From Leucaena leucocephala (Eukaryota > Streptophyta > Magnoliopsida > Fabales > Fabaceae), in NCBI GenBank assembly GCA_037074615.1, contig CM073558.1, positions 11,532,001 through 11,596,000 on the forward strand: a stretch of 64,000 nt of DNA, given 5' to 3'. Below the pieces are notes generated by a model. The model was not told the origin of the DNA, did no database searches, and saw only the letters and a list, made by a program, of their open reading frames with translations. A program made the position numbers and the translations under genes. Below, piece by piece: positions 22,768-34,590 of the stretch (position 1 is its first letter; every line of letters begins with the position of its first letter).

Positions 22768-23161
22768 TGATTGAGGTGAATTGTCATCGTCTGACTCATA
22801 AAAATAAAAGTAATTGCACCCTATTAATGCAGTATAAGACACAACCCTATCATTCTTCTCAAGGAGCCATTTTTATTAGAACCCTAGTAGAATTGTGACA
22901 AAATTATTGAAAACCTGAGTGAAAGTAAAAATTGGTTTTAGATTTGGTTGATTTGGATGCAATAAAGTAAGGGTGTAGTGAAGTAAATGTTTTTGTATTT
23001 TTGATTAAGATGAAAAATGAGTTAATTGTTAAATACATATGTTGAGAAAGAGTCTTGATGATGGAAACCTATCAATCCTTGCTCTTAATATGATATGGGT
23101 GTTTTAAAATCACTAAGTCTTAAATGAAACCTCAATCAATTGATTGAGTCCAGAACATTAA
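22768..23161 (-). mobile_element. Family C (Athila/Tat-like) 3' LTR, left part
   Basis: It matches the left ends of 61221-62688 and 63032-64000 (text around GTCATGGTCTGATC and AATTAATTGCACC). It is cut at 23161 by an F-type LTR and resumes at 34591 after a gap. Compared with 61221-62688, about 500 bases of family C sequence are missing across the insertion. Confidence 0.75.
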
Positions 23162-25097
23162 TGTCACATCCTACTTTTTCCCTATTTGTATAATACTGAT
23201 AGTGGAAAGAGCTTTGGAAAGGGTTGTGATGGTGAATAGAAAAGAAAAACAATAATTGGACAAAGTTATAAAGAGAGTGACTAAAATGAAAAGTTTAAAA
23301 GTTCTATGGTGAAAAGTGTAATTTTCAAAATTTTAAGGGTAAAATGATATTTATGTGAAAGTTGAGCCAAAAAAGGCCCAAAAATCCCTATAATCATATT
23401 AGTCCTAAATTTTCCTAGTAAATAGAGAGAATTATTCTGATCAGTTTAACGCCACACAGAATTTTGATATGAGGTCCAAAAAAATTATATTAACTTTTGA
23501 AGAAAGGAAAACTAATATAGTATCCTTTAGACCTCATACTTTAATGAAATTTGGTAGTAAATTCATATAATTAATATAAGAATTTATGAAACTAACAGAG
23601 CTCAAAAAGGAGTTATGTAAAATTTATTATAGAATTTACAGTGGATTAAAACACCTGATAAATATGTTTCAGGGAATTTCTCAGAAGTTGAGCCCATGAA
23701 GGTAATAGACCATGTAGAGGACCCAAAATGGCATCTTATAGGCCTAGTAATATTTTGAGATAAGTATGTGGGTCAGGGCTAATAAAGACCGGGAAAAATA
23801 TAAAATTATGAAAATGCCACTGAGTTGCCACTATGTTGTGTCATTGAGTCAAAGTTAGATGAAGGGCATTTTGGTCATTTTTCTAAGGTTAGACAGTCAA
23901 GGAGAGTCCCCAAAATATTTTACCAAGGTCAGGGAATACTCTGATGATGTGTGAAAATACGATAATTCCCTTTGAGAAATTAAAGTGAAATCATACATCG
24001 ATAAAGGGTATTGAAGAAAGGTAGGGAATTTTTATCAGAACTTCTGAGTCTCAGAAAATTATGAGACCTTTTAGGGGAGTTATTTTATATTATAATGAAT
24101 TTTTAAAATGTTATAACCATTAAAAGATGTGTCTAGCATTTATTTCAAAATTAGAATAGTTTAAGGATATGATAAGGGAAGTGCTTTGAGATTTGTGCCA
24201 ATTAGCTATTGGACCCAAGAAAGGCCTAGGGCAGTCCAAAATTTCATTCTAGGGCAGCCTAATAAGTCCCAAGAGTTATCTTGGAGCCCAAGTCCAATAA
24301 TGAATAATTTATAAATTTTTGAAAAAGAAAAGAAAAAAGAATAAAGTGAGAATTAGGGTTTGCACATGGTAGGACCCACAAGACCTCACACATGGCATCC
24401 AAGACAAGGGGGAGGAGAAGATTTTTGTCATGCGATCTTATCTCAAGTTGTCTTGGTGAGTAAAGTTAATGTGAGAGCAATTATGAGCCATTAGATCAAA
24501 TAGTGCACAAAGTGATCTTGGCCCTTCATTTTCCATAGATTTTTCTATAAATACCCCCACTATTTCTGCTCAAAACTGTGGCATGAGAACCCTTGGGGAA
24601 CCTCTCACAAAATGAAAAATCAAGCCAAGACAAAGAAGATTCAAGGTACCAAAGTTTCAGCAAGCTAGAGATTAAAGGTAACTAATCTATCCTAGCTTAT
24701 TTTCCTTTAATTTGGAAGCTTGAACTTAGGGTTTCCATGGACGAAAGTTGAGTTTTATCTAAGGTGTTGTGCTTTCCAAAACCTTAGATAAAAAGGGAAA
24801 GAAGAAATTAAAGTTAGAGTTATGTGATTGAAGCCTAAACAAGCTAGTTATATAATTGGTTATTGAAAATAACAAGAGAAAAGTTTAAGTGCAAGGTAGT
24901 AGAGTTACCTCTTTATGTGCTTGATGTGTTGACATGTATATGATATTTGAATGATGTTGTGACATGATAAATGATTTTGAAGGTTTGTGAATAACAAGTT
25001 TTCCATGGCCATGCACTTTTATGTAAAAGTATATAGCATAATGGCATGTCACTAATCAAATAAGTTTGACAAAATTACATATTATGCATTAGCATCC
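23162..25097 (+). mobile_element. F-type LTR, left part
   Basis: It begins TGTCACATCCTACTTTTTCCC, a canonical LTR edge. A TATA box lies at 24546. It is interrupted at 25097 by the copia element and continues at 33820-34590. The stretch 24880-25097 is nearly the same as 58400-58625. Confidence 0.85.
24546..24553 (+). promoter_or_regulatory. TATA box of F-type LTR
   Basis: TATAAATA in TTTTCTATAAATACCCCCAC, the mirror of the GGGGGTATTTATAG found in the minus-strand LTRs. Confidence 0.55.
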
Positions 25098-25953
25098 TGT
25101 TGGAAATTGTGCCCTAGGGGCCAATCATTGTCTTATGAACATTGTTGATTTATGAATTTATTAATTGTGTTATCATATTATTTGCATGTTTATTGTGATA
25201 ACCATCCTTGGATAACTCACGATCTTATCCTAAATGTCCCTGGTCGGTCATCTATGCGGGAGTAGAGATGAAATAAGACCAGTATGACTTTGAAGATGTA
25301 TAGAGATATAAATCAAAGTCATAGGCCCATGTAAGAGAGTACAAGGTGTTGGACTGACCCGCTATGAGAGAGCTGCATGGGTTAAGTCATAAGATTCTCT
25401 CATATACAAACCATGTCACTATGCCCTTTGACCTGAGATCATCATGGATTCCTACATGACAAACACTCAGCTTTGACCTAGTGAAAAGTCACTTTTGACC
25501 GATTGATCATAAAGACTATGTTCGGGCTTAGTGGTTTTCCGTGCAGAGGAATGTGAATGGTCAAGGTGGAATTTGTCCCTCATATTCGTAGAGAGATATT
25601 ACTGGGCCCCTCGATGAGTGAGTCTGAGAAATATATGGCCATACTGTAATGGAAAGGTAATTCCATTTCTATAGTCAGACTACTCAGGGATCGAGAAAGT
25701 AACGGTCAGGAATAGGAGGATGACATTCTCCATGCCTCATCCATGACCAAAATATCGTGTGACAAAAGGGACATGATATGGTTGTATAAAAAGTTACATT
25801 GTTCATCGATACTCATATGATTTGGGTAGTTGTGATGTCTTGCTAGAGACCGCTTGTGACTTGTGAGTCAGTATAGTAAATGGCCCACTGCCAACTTCAT
25901 ATAGGCCTACAGGGTCGCGCACAAAATAGCCCAACACGAGCTATGATGTCCAT

Positions 25954-25990
25954 ATTCATTGAATCTAAGACATGTCCAGATTCAATGAAT
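25954..25990. repeat. 13-bp perfect inverted repeat in the copia LTR
   Basis: ATTCATTGAATCT (25954-25966) faces AGATTCAATGAAT (25978-25990) across 11 bases. It is followed by an AT-rich run of TATATATTTATTTATA type. The palindrome is also present in the 3' LTR (about 32898-32934) and the solo LTR (about 3735-3772). It may be a promoter element or a transcript hairpin. Confidence 0.8.
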
Positions 25991-26050
25991 GATCCAGGGT
26001 GGATGTATATATTTATTTATATTTATATTCGTATATATATATATTATATA

Positions 26051-26231
26051 TAAGAGATATTTACAAGATTTAATTTATAAGGATAAATTAAATCTCTATC
26101 ACGTTTGAATTTAAAATTCAAATTGATATGATATCTCATATAAGAGATATTTACAAGATTTAATTTATAAGGATAAAATTAAATCTCTATCACGTTTGAA
26201 TTTGAAATTCAAATTGATATGATATCTCAAA
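26051..26231. repeat. Two tandem 90-bp units in the copia LTR
   Basis: Units start TAAGAGATATTTACAAG at 26051 and 26141 and end near TGATATGATATCTC. Each unit itself contains short inverted repeats, such as AATTTAAAATTCAAATT. The duplication is shared by the 3' LTR (33003 and 33093) and the solo LTR (about 3480-3652), so it predates these insertions. Confidence 0.9.
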
Positions 26232-26861
26232 TTTGATTTATGAGAATAAATCAAATATAATTCCGTCTTATCTTTATTTTAAATTAAATAAATGGGTGAA
26301 TTAAATATGTGGGACAGATTTAATACAAATACTATTTATTTAATTAGTTTCTTATCAAATTATACAATATATGATATTATATTAATTTCATAATTAATAT
26401 AAGATTAATTCCACAAATGTAAGTCTGTGGTAATACGCATAACATCCTATATATCTGATATTTAGAAGCTACGGTTGGGATACAAAAAGAAAAAAAAGAG
26501 TGAACGGAAATCTGTAAAAGGTTTATAGATAAGAAACTGTCGAAATAGAGATGGAGAGGATGATTTCTTGAGTAAGCCCTGGAGGGACAGGAGGCGCTAA
26601 CACGTCGTTCGTGGTTGGAACGCTGTTCGTGTGGATACCAGTAGAGGAAGCTGACCTGAGTCATCAACTTCTTATGATCGAAAAGAGATCACGAGCCGCA
26701 GAGAGAAGCTGTGGACGTCATAACCAGAAGCTGAGAAAGTCACGACTGAATACTGAGGGTAATACTTCTTTCCACTTGACTTAAACACATACGATAGATC
26801 CTGGTAGGGAATGGAAAAAATTTAAGTTAATTTATGCTGCGTGTCTTCCAATTCCTTACAG

Positions 26862-26873
26862 TGGTATCAGAGC
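26862..26873 (+). other. Copia primer-binding site
   Basis: TGGTATCAGAGC, one base after the 5' LTR, complementary to the 3' end of initiator tRNA-Met as usual for plant copia elements. Confidence 0.93.
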
Positions 26874-28049
26874 CATACCGTTTTGTGTTTAAGTTAAGCT
26901 TGATTGTTGATTCATATGATACGTGTTAGTCATAGCTGATCATATGATAACATGCGTTTTATGTGTGACATATAAGGAATCTGTTTTATGTATGACAGAT
27001 AAGGAATCTAAAAGGGAATTGAAATTGGTGGTGCATGCATTTTGATTTGATCAATTAATATTGATGGGGTCTAAGAAAAATGAATTTAGATTCGTGATTA
27101 TTTATGAAACAAAAAAAAATCCCGGGCCTCTGACCCAGACCCCGCCCGCTAACCTGCTAGCGGGACCGCTGTGGCTACCTGTTCGTAGCGCAACATAACC
27201 ATAACATATACTGTTTTGTGAATGTTTTAGTTTTGAAACATTAATTGCCCTTCAATTAAATCTGAATATTGATTATTGAATGTTTGGGTATGGTGAACAA
27301 TATAGGTCTAGATTGCAAGTGTTGTAATTTTTAAATACAGCCTGCGTGTTGTGCCTTCCTCTATATACTCTTAATGTACCTTCTCTTCTCATCTCACTCC
27401 CCTCGAATGTTAAAAGAGGTTTCTATATGTAATTTCCCTTTTCTTACTAGAGAGCTCCTCTTATTGGCTTGAGTGGACTTAGGATAGGTAAGTCATATTG
27501 TATCACGTTTAAATTATGCATCTTATGATTATATCAGCACATGCATATTACTTGTATGAGATACAAACTGAGAAACATGAATTCTTATAAACCAAATAGT
27601 TAAATTAATCCCTCTAAATGAAATCTTAAGTCATAATGCCGTCAATTTATGAACACTTGTCAAAACCTCGATCGCTCAATTGTGGACTTTGCCAAAGTAG
27701 GTGCATTTGAGTTATCTTGGGGAGATAACCAAGAGTAATGGTGCTACTCTCACATGTTTATTATTGTTTGACTTAATTGAGATTAACAAAACGGTTTTGG
27801 GTCTCAAGGCATTAGATGGGATTAAAAACATGCCAGATCATATGATGATAGAATCTCGTGAACATCTAAGAGTTACATTTGATGTAATTGGTAAAGGTGT
27901 TACCTACCTAAATAACTTAATTTAAGCGTCCTACCAAAGCGGACTTAAGTTTGAGCCAAATATGGTTCTTAGCCCACTAACTATTGCATTGAGGGTTATT
28001 TATTTAGGGGGAGATTGCTAATTCAATTGCATATTTTAATTGTAGAATC
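26874..28049 (+). other. Copia untranslated leader
   Basis: About 1.2 kb between primer site and gag. It includes a short GC-rich island (27121-27190) in otherwise AT-rich sequence, with a perfect stem CCCGCTA / TAGCGGG (27145-27151 and 27158-27164). The open frame at 27701-27925 (74 codons) has no domain I recognise and lies out of phase with gag, so I leave it uncalled. Confidence 0.7.
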
Positions 28050-28967
28050 ATGACAACTAGTAATACTGCTACATTATAGCTGCAATCTATCCTTGAGAAG
28101 GACAAACTCAATGGGACAAACTTTCTTGACTGGTTTAGGAACTTGAGAATTGTTCTCAAGCAAGAAAGAAAGGCACATGTCCTAGATCAACCCATTCTTG
28201 AGAAGCCAGCAGCCAATGCTCCTAGAGCTCAGAGAGAGGCTTACATGAAGCATAAGGAAGACTCTGTCGATGTGGGATGCTTGATGCTAGCCACCATGGT
28301 TCCGGAGCTCCAAAGAGATCTAGAACACATGGAGGCTTATGAGATGATTGTGCATCTCAAGGAAATGTTCCAGCAACAGGCAAGGCAAGAGAGGTATGAG
28401 ACTACTAAGGCCTTACATTCCTGCAAAATGGCTGAAGGTGTATCAGTCAGTACTCATGTCTTAAAGATGAAAGGGTACATTGATCACCTTGAGAGGCTTG
28501 GATTTCCCATGAGCCAGGAGTTAGCTACGGATTTGGTCTTGAACTCAATCCTGGAAAGTCATGACCAATTTATCATGAACTACAACATGAACAACATGGA
28601 GAAATCTATTTCTGAGCTGCATGGGATGCTTAAAACTACTGAGCTAAGTCTTAAGAAGAAGCCCAGTACTGTTTTGATGGTTCAGAAAGGAAAGGGTATA
28701 AAAAAGAAAGGGAAAGGCAAGGGGAAGGGTCATGGCTCATCAGGTAAGACCAAAGAGTCAAGCAAGCCCGAAACCAAGCCTGCACCAAAGAAGGCAAAGC
28801 CTCCGAAGGAAGGAGTCTGCTTCTTCTGCAATGAACCTGGTCATTGGAAGAGGAATTACAAACTGTACCTCGAAGATCTGAAAAAGAGCAAGAAGGATAG
28901 CGGGGCTATCGCTTCAGGCATTTATGTTATAGACATTCATCTTTCTACTTCCACCACTGGGTATTAG
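28050..28967 (+). pseudogene. gag: Copia gag (capsid and nucleocapsid), broken
   Basis: Gag packages the element RNA into particles. The likely start is ATG at 28050, but an in-frame TAG at 28077-28079 follows nine codons. The text after it (LNGTNFLDWFRNL) is the usual start of the copia gag domain, so the stop is a lesion. From 28143 the frame is open for 274 codons. A capsid-like region fills roughly residues 1-175. A very Lys-rich linker covers 180-222. A zinc knuckle follows (Cys226, Cys229, His234), but its fourth ligand is Tyr239 instead of Cys, a TGC-to-TAC change. Gag should read on into protease. Instead it ends at 28965-28967, because a one-base shift near 28950-28957 puts protease in another frame. 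Confidence 0.9.
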
Positions 28968-31900
28968 ATACTGCATATCATTCTCACATTTGTATAAATG
29001 TGCAGGGACTAAAGGACAGTAGGAAGCTTAAAAAGGGCAAAGTTGACCTACGAGTTGGAAACAGAGCAAGGGTTGCTACGTTAGCTGTAGGCACTTATGA
29101 ATTAGTTCTGCCCACTGGGCTTTTGTTAGTTTTAAACAATTGCTATTATGTTCCTCCTTTAAGTAGTAACATAGTTTCACTTTCTTATTTGGATAAGGAA
29201 GGTTTCACTTCTATTACTGGGAATAATAGATATTCTATTTATCATAATGATGTTTTATATGCTCATGGTGATTTGCATGTTGATCATTACATATTAAATT
29301 TGGAACAACCCAATCATGGAAATATCTATAACATACCCACCAAAAGGGTCAAACCAAACGATTTGAATTCGACATACCTCTGGCACTGTCATGTAGGCCA
29401 CATAAATGAGAAACACATTTCCAAACTCCATCAAGATGGATTTCTTAACTCATTTGATTTTGAATCATATGACACTTGCGAGTCTTGCTTGTTAGGAAAG
29501 ATGATAAAGTCACCTTTCACTGGGTACAGTGGGAGGGCCACTGATTTATTGGGCCTCATACATGCAGATGTGTGTGGACTGATGAACACAAATGCCAGAG
29601 GAGGTTATTCGTACTTCGTAACATTCATAGATGATTTTAGCAGATATGGGTACATCTATCTGATAAAGCATAAATCTGAATCTTTTGAAATGTTCAAAAT
29701 ATTTCAAAATAAAGTACAAAACCAGCTTGGCAAAACAATTAAAGCCCTTCGATCTGATCGGGGTGGTGAATATTTGAGCCAACAATTCATTTATCATCTT
29801 AGGAGTTGTGGGATAGTCTCACAATTGACTCCTCTAGGGACACCACAATGGAATGGCATTTTTAAACGGAGGAATAAAACACTATTAGATATGGTTCAAT
29901 CTATGATGAGTCAAACAGATCTTCCACCCTCCTTTTAGGGCCATGCCCTAGAGACAGCTGCGCTCACACTCAATCGTGTTCCATCTAAGGCAATTGAAAA
30001 GACTCCGTATGAGATATGGACTGAGAGGACACCTAGTTTATCTTTTCTCAAGATTTGGGGATGCGAGGTCTATGTTAAGCAACAAGCCTCAGACAAATTA
30101 GCGTCCAAATCCTCAAAGTACCTTTTTGTGGGATATCCTAAGGAAACCAAGAGATACTATGTCTACAACCCTACTGATAACAAAGTGTTTGTTGTCAGAA
30201 ATGGTATCTTTCTCGAACGAGAATTTGTCTCTAAAAGAACCAGTGGGAGAAAGGTATACCTCGAAGAAGTTCGAGAGCCACACGACACCACAAAACTGTA
30301 GATGGAAAATAAAGAAGACTCACAACAAGTTGTTGAGACTCCTCAAGTCACGTAAGGTCCACAGAAATCTAATAGGACACGACTTCAGCCTTAGAATATG
30401 GATTTCTGATTTCTGACAGTCGTGATGTATTACTCATTGAGCATAATTTGCCAACTACCTATTGAGAAGCTATAGTGGGACCAAACTCTGAAAAATGGCT
30501 TAATGCCATGAAGTCTGAGATGCAATCCATGTATGACAATCAGGTTTAGACCTTAGTCGACCCACTTGAAGGTATAAAAACTATCGGGTGCAAGTGGGTT
30601 TTTAAGGAGAAAACTGACATGGATGGCAATGTAAACGTCTTCAAGGCACATCTGGTTGCAAAAGGATTAACTCAAACTCATGGTGTGGACTATGATGAGA
30701 CCCTTTCCCCAGTTGTAATGGCCAAATCAATCAGAATCCTCTTTGCTATAGCAGCATATTATGACTATGAAATATGGTAGATGGACGTCAAAACAATCTT
30801 CCTTAATGGAAAGCTCCTTGAGGATGTGTACATGATATAACCTGAAGGGTTTGAGCATTCTGAGGACTCTGGTAAAGTGTGCAAGCTTCAAAGGTACATT
30901 TATGGACTGAAGCAAGCCTCTCAGAGTTGGAATCATCGTTTTGATGAAATAGTTAAAGAGTTTAGATTTCTTCAATACATTGATGAACCTTGTGTGTACA
31001 AGAAGGTTAGTGGGAGCATAGTTGTGTTTTTGGTACTCTATGTCAATGACATCCTACTTATTGGAAATGACATTCCTACCTTGCAGATTGTCAAGTCTTG
31101 GTTAGGAAAGGCTTTCTCGATGAAAGACTTTGGTGAAGCCACCTATATCCTAGGAATCAGGGTCTATAGAGATAGATCTAAAAGACTTCTAGGACTCAGT
31201 CAGAGTATATACATAGACAAAATACTGCATAGGTTCGGTATGCACGAATCAAAGAAGGCTTTCATACATATGTCTCATGGTATTCACCTCAGCAAAGATC
31301 TGTGTCCTAGTACATCTGATCAGCGAGGTCGCATGAGTAAAGTTCCATATGCGTTAGCCATAGGATCTATAATGTACGCCATGTTATGTACTCGACCGGA
31401 TGTCTCATTTGCCTTAAGTATGACTAGCAGATATCAACAGGACCCTGGTGAGGGCCATTGGACTCCTGTCAAGAATAACCTTAAGTACTTAAGAAGGACT
31501 AAGGACTTATTTTTGGTCCCTGGTGGATTGGATGATGAACTCTGTGTAACTAGTTACACAGATGTGAGTTTCCAAACTTACCAGGATGCCCAAAAATTGT
31601 AGTCTGGATATATATTCCTCCTCAATAATTTAGTAGTAAGCTGGAAGAGCTCTAAGCAAGGCATTGTAGCAGATTCTGCAATGGAAGCTGAGTATATAGC
31701 AGCATCTGATGTAGCCAAGGAAGCCGTTTGGATCAGGAAGTTCATCATAGAACTAGGGGTGATACCTACCATCTTAGATCCAATAACTTTGCTCTGTGAT
31801 AATAGCGGTGCCATTGCACAGGCCAAAGAGCCTAGGTCACATCAAAGGACCAAGTATATACTCAGGCAATTACATATCATTAGAGAAATTAACGATAGAG

Positions 31901-32031
31901 GTGATATAAAAATATGCAAAGTAGCAGGAGAAGATAATGTTGCTGATCCTCTAACAAAGCCGCTTATGCAGGCAAAGTATGAGCATCATGTTAGGTCAAT
32001 GGGAATTAGTCAAATTAATGATTGTACCTAG
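28958..32031 (+). pseudogene. pol: Copia pol (protease, integrase, reverse transcriptase, RNase H), broken
   Basis: Domains appear in copia order. Protease starts at WVLDTA (28958; Asp codon 28967), where DTG would be expected. The integrase zinc finger shows His129, His134, Cys160 and Cys163, counted from the ATG at 29000. The catalytic core has Asp190 and Asp253, but at the D35E position it has Lys289 (codon 29864), so integrase is dead. Reverse transcriptase switches from frame 2 to frame 1 near 30385-30391; its YVDD box reads YVND (Asn codon 31045-31047). RNase H keeps its acidic residues (YTDVSF, MEAEYIA, CDNSGA). In-frame stops lie at 29936, 30299, 30463, 30547, 30778, 30838 and 31600, with others in the linker. 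Most look like TGG or CAR codons turned into TAG or TAA. Confidence 0.95.
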
Positions 32032-32034
32032 TGC

Positions 32035-32045
32035 AAGTGGGAGGT
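32035..32045 (+). other. Copia polypurine tract
   Basis: AAGTGGGAGGT immediately before the 3' LTR start TGTTGG, four bases after the pol stop at 32029-32031. It is the usual copia arrangement. Confidence 0.85.
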
Positions 32046-33814
32046 TGTTGGAAATTGTGCTCTAGGGGCCAATCATTATCTTATGAACATTATTGATTTA
32101 TGAATTTATTAATTGTGTTATCATATTATTTACATGTTTACTGTGATAACCATCCTTGGATAACTCATGATCTTATCCTAAATGTCCCTGGTGAGTCATC
32201 TATGCAGGAGTAGAGATGAAATAACACCAGTATGACTTTGAAGATGTATAGAGATATAAATCAAAATCATAGGCATATGTAAGAGTACAAGGTGTTGGAC
32301 CGACCCGCTATGAGAGAGCTGCATGGGTTAAGTCATAAGTTTCTCTCATATACAAACCATGTCACTATGCCCTTTGACCTGAGATCATCATGGATTCCTA
32401 CATGACAAATGCTCAACTTTGACCTAGTCAAAAGTCACTTTTGACCGAGTGATCATAAAGACTATGTTCGGGCTTAGTGGTTTTCCGTGTGGAGGAATGT
32501 GAATGGTTAAGCTGGAATTTGTCTCTCACATTCGTAGAGAGATATTACTGGGCCCCTCGATGAGTGAGTCTGAAAAATGTATAGGCATACTATAATGGAA
32601 AGGTATTTCCATTTCTATAGTCAGACTACTTAGGGATTGAGAAAGTAACGGTCAGGAATAGGAGGATGACATTCTCCATGCCTCATCCATGACCAAAATA
32701 TCGTGTGACAAAAGGGACATGATATGGTTGTATAAAATGTTACATCGTTTATCGATCCTCATATGATTTGGGTAGTCATGATATCTTGCTAGAGACCACT
32801 TGCGACTTGTGAGTCAGTATAGTAAATGGCCCACTGCCAACTTCATATGGGCCTACAGGGTCACACAAAAAATAGCCCAACACGAGCTATGATGTCCAGA
32901 TTCATTGAATCTAAGACATGTCCAGATTCAATGAATGATCCAGGGTGGATGTATATATTTATTTATATTCGTATATATATAAATTTGTATATATATTATA
33001 TATAAGAGATATTTATAAGATTTAATTTATAAGGATAAATTAAATCTCTATCACGTTTGAATTTGAAATTTAAATTGATATGATATCTCATATAAGAGAT
33101 ATTTACAGGATTTAATTTATAAGGATAAAATTAAATCTCTATCACGTTTGAATTTGAAATTCAAATTGATATGATATCTCAAATTTGATTTATGAGAATA
33201 AATCAAATATAATTCTATCTTATCTTTATTTTAAATTAAATAAATGGGTGAATTAAATCTGTTGGACGGATTTAATACAAACACTATTTATTTAATTAGT
33301 TTGTTATCAAATTATACAATATATGATATTGTATTAATTTCAGAATTAATATAAGATTAATTCCCAAAATCCAAGTCTGTGGTAAAACGCATAGCATCCT
33401 ATATATATGATATTTAGGAGCTACGATTGGGATAAAAAAAAGAAAAAAAGAGTGAACGGGAATCTGCAAAAGGTTTGCAGATAAAAAACTGTTGAAATAG
33501 AGATGGAGAGGACGAATTCTTGAGTAAGCCCTGGAGGGACAGGAGGCGCTAGCACGTCGTTCGTGGTTGGAACGCTGTTCGTGTGGATACCAGTAGAGGA
33601 AGCTGACCTGAGTCGTCAACTTCTTGCGATCGAAAAGAGATCACGAGCCACAAAGAGAAGCTGTGGACGTCACAACCAGAAACTGAGAAAGTCGTGACTG
33701 AATACTGAGGGTAATACTTCTTTCCACTTGACTTAAACACATACGATAGATCCTGGCAGGGAATGGAAAAAAATTTTAAGTTAATTTCTACTGCGTGTCT
33801 TCCAATTCCTTACA
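32046..33814 (+). repeat. Copia 3' LTR
   Basis: 1769 bases, ending CCTTACA, followed by the TSD CATCC. It differs from the 5' LTR by scattered, mostly transition changes and a few short indels in the AT-rich block. Confidence 0.96.
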
Positions 33815-33819
33815 CATCC

Positions 33820-34590
33820 ATCTTGCATATTTAAGTGGTCATGTTTGCTACTGAGATTCTTTAGAATCTCACCTCCCATAACCAACCAATTTAGGTCAAA
33901 CATGAAGGAAAATGTATGCATGGAGAAGAGCTAAAGAATGGAAGAAAGAAAGTGAAGTCATTGAAATCCTAGCATATGCTATGAATTTTCCATGTATGTA
34001 AGTGTCATGTAAGGTGTCTATTTATGTCATGAAACTATATGAAATAATTATGGCATATGTACATGATGTATATGAATATATGAGAAGCTTATTTGATGGT
34101 TTAGAAATGCTAGATTAATTTATGAACATTTAAGAAAGAAGATAAAATGGTAAAAATGTATGTCCTGAAGTAATTTTGTTGGGACTTCAGTTTGACCTAG
34201 CAAATGGAATGATTATTTCACAAAATTTTATAAGCATGTAGTACACATCCAGTGCTTTAAATGCATAGGTAACATGCCTCATTTGGATGTGTATATCAAG
34301 ATGAATGAATTTTTAAAATTAAGAGATAGAATCTGGAAATTCTAGAATTTACCATATGAACAGTAAAAAGTAACGATTTAACTGTATCAATTGGCAAAGT
34401 AAATGGATCACCTCCATAAAATTTTTCTACAATTAGTTATGACTTTTTAAAGTTGAACTGTAAATCTAGAAATCACTAAATGAATAGTACTTGAGAAGTA
34501 AGTTTTAAAATTTTTATTTTTGGGCTAATGTAGTGCTTCCGCTAATCAAATACTCTTTCGAATATGTACTATGAGGTGGTAAAAGTAGGT
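33820..34590 (+). mobile_element. F-type LTR, right part, 3' truncated
   Basis: This continues 23162-25097 after the copia element (one CATCC belongs to the target). It follows 58627-59450 closely. It stops at GGTAAAAGTAGG, eight bases short of the LTR end ATGTTTCA seen at 59451-59458. The next text is family C LTR. The truncation therefore removed the LTR end together with adjacent C sequence. Confidence 0.85.

Larger units (their letters stand above)
25098..26860 (+). repeat. Copia 5' LTR
   Basis: It runs from TGTTGGAAATTGTGCCC to CCAATTCCTTACA, 1763 bases. It contains a 13-bp inverted repeat (25954-25990), an AT-rich block, and two tandem 90-bp units (26051-26231). Confidence 0.96.
25098..33814 (+). 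mobile_element. Full-length, inactivated Ty1/copia retrotransposon
   Basis: This is an 8.7-kb element with two LTRs, primer site, gag, pol and polypurine tract. It is bounded by a perfect 5-bp TSD, CATCC (25093-25097 and 33815-33819). Pol order is protease, integrase, reverse transcriptase, RNase H, which defines the copia superfamily. It carries at least nine in-frame stops and two frameshifts, and key residues of all its enzymes are altered. The two LTRs differ at about 10 of the first 190 positions by my count, mostly transitions, so the insertion is not recent. It sits inside an F-type LTR; the uninterrupted paralogue is at 58610-58660. Confidence 0.97.

Noticed and set aside
27701..27925. 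74-codon open frame in the copia leader
   Set aside because: No domain, not in phase with gag, and the leader of such elements is normally untranslated. Likely chance.
29546..29797. Minus-strand frames inside copia pol (also 30727-30975 and 31578-31826)
   Set aside because: Antisense shadows of the integrase, reverse transcriptase and RNase H coding sequence.
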